Shown here one piece after another: positions 1-6,345 of a stretch of 9,417 bases of DNA (positions are counted from its first letter, which is position 1; each line of letters starts with the position of its first letter). The notes below the pieces were generated by a model, which ran no database searches, had not been told where the DNA came from, and saw only the letters and a program-made list of their open reading frames with translations. The stretch comes from Bacteroidota bacterium. GTDB taxonomy: Bacteria > Bacteroidota > Ignavibacteria > Ignavibacteriales > Ignavibacteriaceae. The stretch covers positions 1 through 9,417 of the forward strand of contig JAEXTA010000070.1 of the NCBI GenBank assembly GCA_023453665.1. The letters are read 5' to 3'. A program made the translations under genes and the position numbers.

Positions 1-447
1 CTGCTTAACATTGCATTCCTCATACTTGGTGTCTGGCTTGCAATCTCATTTAAGTTCAGTTACTGGGATGTTTCATTCCTGTCAATAATTTTTATAGTCA
101 CCTTCACTTTTGCGGTACTTTATTCGATAATAGTATTATTTGGTGTTCTTACTAAAAGTTCAATATTCGGAATGATGGCGGCTTATTTCATATTTATAAT
201 TTTAAGTCCGCTGATGAATTTTGCCAATACGCAGTTAAAAGTGTTTGTTGAAAGTGAAACAATACGCGGGATAATCAAGGTGATCTATTATATCATTCCT
301 AAAACTTCTGAATTGATGGGACAGATTACTCTTGATCTTGCATCAGGAAAAGGAATAACTGACTTTCAACCTGTTTTAACATCGTTTTTATTTTTAATTT
401 TAGTTATGGGAATATCAAATTTTATTTTTGTGAAGAAAGATTTTTAA
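1..447 (+). CDS. ABC-2 type transporter permease, C-terminal part (5' end outside window)
   Basis: The frame is open from base 1 to the TAA at 445-447, giving 149 residues of a membrane protein whose start lies left of the window. Hydrophobic segments lie at about residues 1-17, 26-56 (long enough for one or two spans), 58-74 and 123-145, and the chain ends in a short basic tail (VKKDF). The connecting segment around residues 75-120 is more polar (for example FVESETIRGIIK and LMGQITLDLASGKG). This layout resembles the last spans of ABC-2 family permeases, in which the permease pairs with a separate ATPase to export lipid, polysaccharide, drug or protein substrates. The ATPase is not in the window and the substrate cannot be told. 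The next gene starts one base after the stop, so the two are probably co-transcribed. The family call rests on overall pattern, not on a catalytic motif; another polytopic membrane protein is possible. Confidence 0.6.
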   Translation: MLNIAFLILGVWLAISFKFSYWDVSFLSIIFIVTFTFAVLYSIIVLFGVLTKSSIFGMMAAYFIFIILSPLMNFANTQLKVFVESETIRGIIKVIYYIIPKTSELMGQITLDLASGKGITDFQPVLTSFLFLILVMGISNFIFVKKDF

Positions 448-448
448 T

Positions 449-1420
449 GTGATACGAAAGATCGGAATTTTATTCGCTGCAGTACTAACAATTCTTTTAT
501 CAGGCTGCGGAGGGGAAGAAAAAAATGATTCTCTTACAGCCAAACAATGGCAGATACTTTCATACCTTCCTCCTGATACTGAATTCCTGCTTCATATGAA
601 TCTTGATGAACTGAGAAAGACGCAGTTCTGGGATGATTACTTCAAAGCATCACTTCAAAAAACTCCCGGCAATAACTGGTTAACAGATTTTGAAAACAAA
701 ACAGGCGTCGGATTAAAAAAAGGATTGTCTTCAATCTATACTGCAACTACATGGGAAGGTGAAAATGTTTTTGTAGTTCAGTTCAGCGGAAAGACACAGC
801 CGGTGATGGACTATTTTAATAACGCAAATTACTTTACTCCTGGTTCAGTGAACAATAAAAAGTTTTATGAACTGCGTACCGGGTCTGCATCAAAATTTTA
901 TTTTGTTGATGATTCTACACTCGTTGTCATGAACAGCATTGATTATCTTCATTCACTTTTAAAGGAAGAAAGAAAATCACTGAAGGATAATATTCAGTTT
1001 ATCCAGTTAGTTCAGAGCATTAAGAATAAACAGCAGTACTTTCTTGTAACGGATAAAGGGACATTTGCCGCCGCTTTATTTGAGCCTCTGCTTGGACACA
1101 ATAAAGATCTTCCGGTTAAAGAAATTATCTCGTCAATTTCTTCGATACAATTATCGGCTGAATTTAATGATGGTGTTTCCATTGAATCGGTCTGGAATTT
1201 TAATAACTCAAAAAATGCTTACCTTCTATCAACAGCAATTAAAAGTGCGATAGCAGTAGGAATATTTAAACAGCGGGATGTCACACTCGGCACTATTGTC
1301 GAAGATATGACGATCAGCCGGTATGATACAAAAATAAAATTCACTTTAGATATTGAAAAAGAAAAATTAAATAAACTCAGACATTCATCATTGAATAATA
1401 CATTAGGTACTAAACTATAA
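449..1420 (+). CDS. Predicted lipoprotein of unknown function
   Basis: This encodes a 323-residue protein with a lipoprotein signal: basic start (MIRK), a hydrophobic stretch at residues 5-17 and the lipobox LSGC with Cys20 as the lipidated residue. The GTG start at 449 is chosen because the next in-frame Met falls after the lipobox and the overlapping ATG at 447 is followed at once by TGA. Two acidic residues soon after the Cys (CGGEEKND) recall the surface-export signal of some Bacteroidota lipoproteins, but this is only a hint. The mature part begins LPPDTEFLLHMNLDELRKT and alternates beta-like and helical stretches. It resembles families of periplasmic proteins starting with a 'PPDT..F' segment (for example DUF3352-like proteins), though I do not recognise it firmly. 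It sits one base after an ABC permease and 9 bases before a dehydrogenase, so it may be an accessory of the transporter; that is inference from position. Confidence 0.75.
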   Translation: MIRKIGILFAAVLTILLSGCGGEEKNDSLTAKQWQILSYLPPDTEFLLHMNLDELRKTQFWDDYFKASLQKTPGNNWLTDFENKTGVGLKKGLSSIYTATTWEGENVFVVQFSGKTQPVMDYFNNANYFTPGSVNNKKFYELRTGSASKFYFVDDSTLVVMNSIDYLHSLLKEERKSLKDNIQFIQLVQSIKNKQQYFLVTDKGTFAAALFEPLLGHNKDLPVKEIISSISSIQLSAEFNDGVSIESVWNFNNSKNAYLLSTAIKSAIAVGIFKQRDVTLGTIVEDMTISRYDTKIKFTLDIEKEKLNKLRHSSLNNTLGTKL

Positions 1421-1429
1421 GGACTAACA

Positions 1430-2371
1430 ATGCAGGGAGAAAATCTAAAATTAGAAGACCTGTTGGAAAAAACTAAATCGACCGATGGACAGGAACGGAT
1501 AAACAACGTTGCTATTATCGGCGCCGGAATTATGGGACAGGGAATCGCACAAACAATAGCAGCTTCCGGTATGGAAGTAATGCTTATTGAAAAAGATAAT
1601 GATCATCTTGATAAAGCAAAAAATTCTTTAATCGACTACATAGATCGTGAAATAAAAAGATGGGCGCTTACTACTTCTGAAAAGAAAGCAATTCTAAGCC
1701 GCATTAAATGGACAACCGGTTATGATAAGCTTGCCGAATGTGATCTTATCATTGAAGCCGTTGATGAAGACTTTGAACTGAAAAAAGGTATTTTTCTTCA
1801 ACTTGATAAAATTGCAAAAGAAGATGTGATTTTTGTTTCGAATACATCAACACTAAGCCTGACAAAAATTGCTGAAGCAACATCTCGCCCGTCAAAGGTA
1901 ATAGGAATGCACTTCTTAAATCCCGTTCCTAAAATACCAATGGTCGAACTTGTTAAATGTCTGCATACATCTAACGATACGGTTGAAGCTGTAAAAGTTT
2001 TTGCTGCGAGAATCGGCAAAACTCCGGTTGAAGTATATGAATACCCGGGATTTGTAACAACACGCGCAATAGTTCCGCTTCTAAATGAAGCGATGCATAT
2101 TCTGCTTGAAGGTGTTGCAACGGCAAAGGACATTGACACAGCTATGAAACTCGGTTATAATTTTCAGTACGGTCCGCTTGAAATGGCAGATATGATGGGA
2201 CTTGATGAAGTACTGGCATGGATGGAAACATTGTGGAAAACTTTAGGTGAACCGCGTTACCGTGCTTGCCCGATACTTCGTAAACTTGTAAGAGAAAGAA
2301 AACTCGGCAAAAAAACCGGTGAAGGTTTTTATAAATACAGTGAAAGTGGATTTATAATCGACACTAAGTGA
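1430..2371 (+). CDS. 3-hydroxyacyl-CoA dehydrogenase family protein (3-hydroxybutyryl-CoA dehydrogenase-like)
   Basis: The family oxidises L-3-hydroxyacyl-CoA to 3-oxoacyl-CoA with NAD(P), or the reverse in butyrate-type synthesis, in the cytoplasm. The 313-residue chain has the Rossmann motif GAGIMG at 31-36 and SNTS with catalytic Ser140. It then has the signature HFLNPVP with catalytic His161, its partner Glu173, and a typical C-terminal helical domain (DIDTAMKLGYNFQYGPLEMAD, about 234-254). Spacing between Ser, His and Glu matches the human enzyme exactly. The usual Asn of the '(V/I)NR' segment is Thr211 here (GFVTTR). About 25 polar residues precede the Rossmann fold, more than in stand-alone bacterial enzymes; no alternative start exists before the GxGxxG. 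The Shine-Dalgarno AAGGA (1419-1423) overlaps the stop codon of the lipoprotein gene, supporting coupled expression. hbd or paaH would be reasonable symbols, but the chain-length preference cannot be read. Confidence 0.9.
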   Translation: MQGENLKLEDLLEKTKSTDGQERINNVAIIGAGIMGQGIAQTIAASGMEVMLIEKDNDHLDKAKNSLIDYIDREIKRWALTTSEKKAILSRIKWTTGYDKLAECDLIIEAVDEDFELKKGIFLQLDKIAKEDVIFVSNTSTLSLTKIAEATSRPSKVIGMHFLNPVPKIPMVELVKCLHTSNDTVEAVKVFAARIGKTPVEVYEYPGFVTTRAIVPLLNEAMHILLEGVATAKDIDTAMKLGYNFQYGPLEMADMMGLDEVLAWMETLWKTLGEPRYRACPILRKLVRERKLGKKTGEGFYKYSESGFIIDTK

Positions 2372-2406
2372 TGATAGGTAAAATAAGTTAAAGTTTATGA
2401 TGCCAT

Positions 2407-2433
2407 GTCACAATGAGCCTGTCGAAGTGTGAC
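2407..2433 (-). repeat. REP-like 27-base hairpin element, copy 1
   Basis: Read on the - strand this 27-base element has the form GTCA-CA-CTTCGA...GCTCA...TG-TGAC. The six outer bases at each end (2407-2412 and 2428-2433) pair perfectly around a 15-base loop. It shares its end tetranucleotides, length and the core words CTTCGA and GCTCA with copy 2 at 2447-2473, which lies on the opposite strand 13 bases away. No T-run follows, so a terminator is unlikely. It lies in the spacer between the dehydrogenase gene and ackA. Confidence 0.7.
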
Positions 2434-2446
2434 GACATTATTACTC

Positions 2447-2473
2447 GTCAGTCTTCGAAAAGCTCAGACTGAC
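2447..2473 (+). repeat. REP-like 27-base hairpin element, copy 2
   Basis: Read on the + strand the element is GTCA-GT-CTTCGA...GCTCA...AC-TGAC, with an 8-base perfect stem (2447-2454 with 2466-2473) around an 11-base loop. Relative to copy 1, stem positions 5-6 and 22-23 both change so that pairing is kept, while the CTTCGA and GCTCA words in and beside the loop stay the same. The two copies point away from each other. It is followed by A-rich, not T-rich, sequence, so it is not an intrinsic terminator for the + strand. Confidence 0.7.
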
Positions 2474-2546
2474 AAAAAGTATTTGTGTAAAGCAGAAATC
2501 AATTAAGAAAAATATAGTTACAATACATTTATAGAAAAGAAAGATC

Positions 2547-3758
2547 ATGAAAGTTTTAGTTTTAAATTGCGGAAGCTCATCAATCAAATACCAGTTCTTT
2601 GACACAGATAAAAAAGTGGCACTTGCAAAAGGTCTTGTCGAAAGAATTGGAATGACGGGAGCAGTTCTTACACACACAAGATATGACGGTGACACTATTA
2701 AAGTTGTCGGAGAAATTCTTGATCATACTATTGCAATAGAATATGTTCTTGCAGTAATGCTTAGCAAGAATCACGGTGTTATCGATAATAAGGAAGATAT
2801 TGAAGCTGTAGGTCACAGAGTTGTTCACGGCGGTGAAACATTTTCCGGTTCAGTTTTTATTACTGATGAAGTTATACAGGTACTTCAGGATAATATTGAA
2901 TTAGCGCCGCTGCATAATCCGCCAAACATAAAAGGCATCCAGGCAGTAAAAAGAATATTACCGGATTCACCTCAGTGCGGAGTTTTCGATACAGCTTTCC
3001 ATATTAAAATGCCGCCCAAAGCATACCTTTATGGAATTCCTTATGAACTTTACAAAAAATACAAAATACGCCGTTACGGTTTTCATGGAACCTCTCATCT
3101 TTATGTAAGCAAACGTGCTGCGGAGATGATGGGCAAAGATATAAGTGAACTGAAAATTGTTACAGCACATCTTGGTAACGGCTGCAGCATGGCTGCTGTT
3201 GATAAAGGTGTTTCGGTAGATACAACAATGGGATTTACTCCGCTCGAAGGTCTGTTAATGGGAACAAGAAGCGGTGATATCGATCCCTCAGTTATTCTTT
3301 ACATTATGGGTAAAGAAGGATTGTCAATGAACGAAGCCAACACTTTGCTTAATAAACACAGCGGGCTCATCGGCATAAGCGGTGAAAGCAGTGATATGCG
3401 CGAAATACAAGCAGCAATGAAGGAAGATCATAAACGCGCTAAATATGCTTTTGATATTTTTGTTTACAGGATAAAAAAATATATAGGCGCCTACGCAGCA
3501 GCAATGGGCGGACTTGATGCGCTTGTGTTCACCGGCGGTATAGGTGAAAATTCAACCGAAGTAAGAACCGAAGTATGCCGCGATATGAAATTTATTGGTA
3601 TTGAACTGGATGAAACAAAGAACGCTGCTAAAGAAGAACTTATCTCAACAGCAAAGTCGGCAGCAAAAGTTTTCAGAATACCGACAAATGAAGAACTGGT
3701 GATTGCGCTTGATACATCCGCAATTGTAAGCGAGATGAACCAGGCAGTTGCAAAATAA
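2547..3758 (+). CDS. ackA: Acetate kinase
   Basis: Acetate kinase converts acetyl phosphate and ADP to acetate and ATP, or the reverse, in the cytoplasm; it gives substrate-level ATP in fermentation or activates acetate. The 403-residue chain is full length. Visible motifs in order are LNCGSSSIK (Asn7), HRVVHGGE (Arg91), LHNPPN (His123), VFDTAFH (Asp148), RRYGFHGTSH (His180), AHLGNGCS (about 207-214), MGTRSGDIDP (Arg241), FTGGIGENS (about 338-346) and the C-terminal NEEL (381-384). Asn7, Arg91, His123, Asp148, His180 and Arg241 fall at the same numbers as the known active-site residues of the Methanosarcina thermophila enzyme, so activity is likely. The ATG at 2547 places the phosphate-binding motif at the expected distance from the start; the leader is A-rich with no strong Shine-Dalgarno. 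No phosphotransacetylase gene is next to it. A 175-base spacer on the left and probable terminator hairpins on the right suggest it is transcribed alone. Confidence 0.97.
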   Translation: MKVLVLNCGSSSIKYQFFDTDKKVALAKGLVERIGMTGAVLTHTRYDGDTIKVVGEILDHTIAIEYVLAVMLSKNHGVIDNKEDIEAVGHRVVHGGETFSGSVFITDEVIQVLQDNIELAPLHNPPNIKGIQAVKRILPDSPQCGVFDTAFHIKMPPKAYLYGIPYELYKKYKIRRYGFHGTSHLYVSKRAAEMMGKDISELKIVTAHLGNGCSMAAVDKGVSVDTTMGFTPLEGLLMGTRSGDIDPSVILYIMGKEGLSMNEANTLLNKHSGLIGISGESSDMREIQAAMKEDHKRAKYAFDIFVYRIKKYIGAYAAAMGGLDALVFTGGIGENSTEVRTEVCRDMKFIGIELDETKNAAKEELISTAKSAAKVFRIPTNEELVIALDTSAIVSEMNQAVAK

Positions 3759-3764
3759 AAGTTT

Positions 3765-3823
3765 CAGAAATATTTTTCTGTTATTAATTGAGCTTGTTCA
3801 TTTCTTAAATGACAGGCTCAATT
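3765..3823 (+). terminator. Probable terminator region after ackA (two hairpins)
   Basis: Seven bases after the ackA stop a small hairpin forms from CAGAAA (3765-3770) and TTTCTG (3775-3780), followed by TTATT. A second, longer hairpin pairs 3786-3803 with 3807-3823 (AATTGAGC with GCTCAATT at the base, CATTT with AAATG at the tip, one bulge) and is followed by the pyrimidine-rich CTTTCTC. Both are AT-rich and the T-runs are interrupted, so strength is uncertain. The longer hairpin contains GACAGGCTCA, also found in the REP-like copy 1. Confidence 0.55.
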
Positions 3824-3846
3824 CTTTCTCATTCACATAAATTTGG

Positions 3847-3852
3847 AAGGTG
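3847..3852 (+). promoter_or_regulatory. Ribosome binding site that fixes the SDR start
   Basis: AAGGTG, within the purine-rich GGAAGGTGAG (3845-3854), lies 5 bases before the ATG at 3858. A TTG at 3843 would add five residues, but it overlaps this site and has no Shine-Dalgarno of its own. The ATG is therefore preferred. Confidence 0.7.
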
Positions 3853-3857
3853 AGTTT

Positions 3858-4649
3858 ATGGAACTGGGGTTGAAAGATAAAATTGCTCTTGTTACTGCAT
3901 CAAGTAAAGGTATTGGTAAAGCTGTTGCCGAAGCATTAGTTGAAGAAGGCTGCAGGGTAGCAATCTGTTCCCGCAATAAAGAAGACCTGGTAAATGCGGC
4001 TGCTGAAATAAAACGCAAAACCAATTATGAACCGTTCTGGTGTGTCTGCGATTTAAGCAAATCAAAGGATATCGAAACTACTTTTAATACTGTTCATCAG
4101 CATTATGGAAAAATTGATATACTTGTAAACAATTGCGGTGGCCCTGTTACAGGATTTTTAAAGGAACTTGATGAACAAAGCTGGGCCGAAGCTTTTGAAC
4201 AGGTTCTGATGAGTACAATAAGATTTTCTAAAATGGTTCTGCCTGAAATGATCTCACATGAATGGGGAAGAATAATCAATATCACTTCTATTTCGGTTAA
4301 ACAGCCAATTGAGAACCTGATGCTGTCGAATACATTCCGCAGTGGTATTATAGGGTTTACAAAATCACTTAGTAATGAAACCGCAAAACATGGAATTACT
4401 GTTAACAGTGTTGCCCCGGGTCACACACTCACCAGAAGAGCTTATGAACTTGCTGTGAGTAAAGCTAAACTTACCGGAAAATCGCACGAGGAAGTGCTTG
4501 CAGATATGGCAAAACAAATTCCTATGAATCGTTTAGCAGCCCCGGAAGAGATCGCTGCACTTGTTACTTTCCTTGCATCGATAAAAGCAGGATACATTAC
4601 GGGTACTACAATTCATGTTGACGGCGGATTTGTTAAGTCTGTGATGTAA
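3858..4649 (+). CDS. SDR family oxidoreductase, 3-oxoacyl-ACP reductase-like, with altered catalytic residues
   Basis: This 263-residue protein has the fold marks of a classical short-chain dehydrogenase. They are the cofactor motif TASSKGIG (13-20), NNCGG (91-95), a strand ending NITSIS with Ser144 at the catalytic-serine position, SVAPG (184-188), and the C-terminal GYITGTTIHVDGGF. The usual Tyr-x-x-x-Lys is absent. Thirteen residues after Ser144, where FabG has Tyr, stands Ser157, and four further on Arg161 replaces Lys (LSNTFR). The first motif also reads TAS rather than the common TGG or TGA. This matches the SDR subgroup described as BKR-like, which lacks a perfect NAD motif and catalytic tetrad. 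The substrate and even the reductase activity are therefore uncertain. The start is ATG 3858, set by a good ribosome binding site. The gene follows the ackA terminator region and lies 110 bases before the FAD gene, so it may have its own promoter. Confidence 0.9.
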   Translation: MELGLKDKIALVTASSKGIGKAVAEALVEEGCRVAICSRNKEDLVNAAAEIKRKTNYEPFWCVCDLSKSKDIETTFNTVHQHYGKIDILVNNCGGPVTGFLKELDEQSWAEAFEQVLMSTIRFSKMVLPEMISHEWGRIINITSISVKQPIENLMLSNTFRSGIIGFTKSLSNETAKHGITVNSVAPGHTLTRRAYELAVSKAKLTGKSHEEVLADMAKQIPMNRLAAPEEIAALVTFLASIKAGYITGTTIHVDGGFVKSVM

Positions 4650-4665
4650 AATTATCAGGGCTTTT

Positions 4666-4707
4666 GAATATCGAATATCGAACAAGGAATTTTGAATGAT
4701 GAAGTTT
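4666..4707 (+). repeat. Imperfect 7-base-period tandem repeat, unit GAANNNN
   Basis: Six consecutive heptamers each begin with GAA, at 4666, 4673, 4680, 4687, 4694 and 4701. The first two are identical (GAATATC); the others vary in the last four bases. The tract starts 16 bases after the SDR stop codon. The rest of the spacer up to the FAD gene (4708-4759) is AT-rich; apart from a weak ctatga/tcatag inverted pair (4724-4729, 4740-4745) it shows nothing clear. Confidence 0.7.
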
Positions 4708-4759
4708 TAAAATATAAATTCACCTATGACACTTTTTCCTCATAGATAGAGGACATTAA

Positions 4760-6322
4760 ATGAAACAACAAATTGAACTAGTAATACCTCCTGAGAAAAT
4801 TGGTAATCGAGATTACCAAAGATTGTCAGCTTCCCAAAAACTAAAAATAACGTCTGAAGATATAACCGCGGTTGTTCCAATTAAACGATCGATAGACGCA
4901 CGCAGAAAAGAGCCTGTTTATCGTGTTCTCGTTGATGTCTATGTAAATGAAGAACCTGTAACATCTGAACGGGTGTTTGATTATAAAAATGTTGAAAAAA
5001 GTAAAAGTGTAATTATTGTGGGCAGCGGTCCAGCCGGATTGTTTGCCGCTTTAAAACTTATTGAACTCGGAATAAAACCGATCATCATCGAACGCGGAAA
5101 AGATGTACAAAGCAGAAGACGTGATCTTCGTGCAATACAGCAGGAAAGTTTAGTTAATCCTGATTCCAATTATTGTTTTGGTGAAGGCGGTGCCGGAACT
5201 TACAGCGACGGCAAACTTTATACACGCTCAAACAAACGCGGAGATGTAAACAGGATACTGGATATTTTTATTAATCACGGTGCCGATACTGATATTCGGG
5301 TCGATGCTCATCCTCATATCGGCTCGAACAGACTTCCAAAGATTGTTCAGAATATTCGCGAGACGATAATTATTCACGGAGGTGAAATTCACTTTGATGA
5401 AAGAGTGAATGATTTCATAATTAAAAACTCTGAATTGAAAGGTGTAGTTACAAACACCGGAAAAGAATTTGTAGGTGAAGCAATCATACTTGCAACGGGA
5501 CATTCAGCAAGAGATATATTTTATCTTCTTCATAAACATAATATCCTGATTGAGCCAAAACCATTCGCAATGGGAGTCCGCATTGAACATCCTCAAAAAC
5601 TTATCGATGAAATTCAGTTTCACTCAAAAGTGAGGAATGAAAATCTTCCTGCCGCATCCTATACATTAAAATGTGAAGTCGGAGAAAGGGGAGTGTTCTC
5701 GTTTTGTATGTGTCCCGGCGGAATAATTGTTCCATCCGCAACAGCGGGTGATGAAGTCGTTGTGAACGGAATGTCATTATCAAGAAGAGATTCACCTTTT
5801 GCCAACTCAGGTTTTGTAGTTGAAGTAACAGAAAATGAATGGAAGAATTATGAATCAGAGTTTCCATTTTCAGGTTTAAAACTTCAGATGGAACTTGAAC
5901 AGAAAGCTTTTTTACTTGCAGAAAAATCCCAACGAGCGCCGGCACAGAGGGTTACTGATTTTGTAAAAGGGAAAATGTCTTCGACACTCCCGGCTTCATC
6001 ATACATTCCGGGATTAACATCTTCTTCACTTCATAATGAACTTCCGGAATTTATTTCATCAAGATTAAAAACAGCATTAGATATTTTTAATAAAAAGATG
6101 AGAGGATATTATTCGGAAGAAGCAATCCTCGTTGGTGTTGAATCAAGAACGAGTTCGCCTATAAGAATTCCGCGTGATAAAGAAACATTGATGCACATTA
6201 ATATTAAAGGACTTTTCCCGTGCGGTGAAGGTGCAGGTTACGCCGGTGGAATTGTTTCAGCTGCTATCGATGGTGAGAATTGTGCAGAGGCGGTGAGAAA
6301 ATTATTAAGCAAAAAATTATGA
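4760..6322 (+). CDS. FAD-dependent dehydrogenase, COG2509 type
   Basis: This encodes a 520-residue flavoprotein. An N-terminal domain of about 80 residues (with IKRSIDARRKEPVY at 41-54) precedes the dinucleotide-binding fold. That fold has GSGPAG at 88-93 and the acidic residue Glu111 that would contact the adenosine ribose. The family-specific FGEGGAGTYSDGKL (140-153) follows, then ATGHS (245-249), FSFCMCPGG (313-321) and a C-terminal FAD-site segment GLFPCGEGAGYAGGI (484-498). This order is that of the widespread but poorly understood COG2509 flavoproteins, so the electron donor and substrate are unknown. It is probably cytoplasmic, as no signal peptide is seen. Cysteines at 139, 316, 318 and 488 sit inside the conserved motifs. 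AGAGGA (4748-4753) lies 6 bases before the ATG and supports the start. The gene is full length, ends 23 bases before a convergent gene, and has no obvious partner nearby. Confidence 0.9.
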   Translation: MKQQIELVIPPEKIGNRDYQRLSASQKLKITSEDITAVVPIKRSIDARRKEPVYRVLVDVYVNEEPVTSERVFDYKNVEKSKSVIIVGSGPAGLFAALKLIELGIKPIIIERGKDVQSRRRDLRAIQQESLVNPDSNYCFGEGGAGTYSDGKLYTRSNKRGDVNRILDIFINHGADTDIRVDAHPHIGSNRLPKIVQNIRETIIIHGGEIHFDERVNDFIIKNSELKGVVTNTGKEFVGEAIILATGHSARDIFYLLHKHNILIEPKPFAMGVRIEHPQKLIDEIQFHSKVRNENLPAASYTLKCEVGERGVFSFCMCPGGIIVPSATAGDEVVVNGMSLSRRDSPFANSGFVVEVTENEWKNYESEFPFSGLKLQMELEQKAFLLAEKSQRAPAQRVTDFVKGKMSSTLPASSYIPGLTSSSLHNELPEFISSRLKTALDIFNKKMRGYYSEEAILVGVESRTSSPIRIPRDKETLMHINIKGLFPCGEGAGYAGGIVSAAIDGENCAEAVRKLLSKKL

Positions 6323-6345
6323 ACTAATTCCTTGGACGCTTTTCA

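Noticed and set aside
447..452. ATG overlapping the permease stop codon as a start for the next gene
   Set aside because: It is followed immediately by TGA. The GTG at 449 opens the frame with a proper lipoprotein signal.
2447..2480. Second REP-like hairpin as a terminator of the dehydrogenase operon
   Set aside because: On the + strand the stem is followed by CAAAAAG rather than a T-run, and its sequence pairs with a second copy in opposite orientation, fitting a repeat better.
2441..2695. Small - strand reading frame across the start of ackA
   Set aside because: It overlaps ackA and the REP-like element and has no recognisable motif; it is a frame shadow.
3843..3857. TTG start for the SDR gene, five residues upstream of the ATG
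   Set aside because: The TTG overlaps the purine-rich ribosome binding site of the ATG at 3858 and has no such site itself; the ATG gives the usual SDR N-terminal length.
4666..4707. CRISPR array
   Set aside because: Units are 7 bases with no spacers and no cas genes are present.
4708..4759. Riboswitch or structured leader before the FAD gene
   Set aside because: Only a weak 6-base inverted pair (4724-4729 with 4740-4745) is visible; no known riboswitch core is present and the leader is too short.
5601..5945. 114-residue - strand reading frame inside the FAD gene
   Set aside because: It lies wholly within a well-supported flavoprotein gene, is low complexity and has no ribosome binding site of note.
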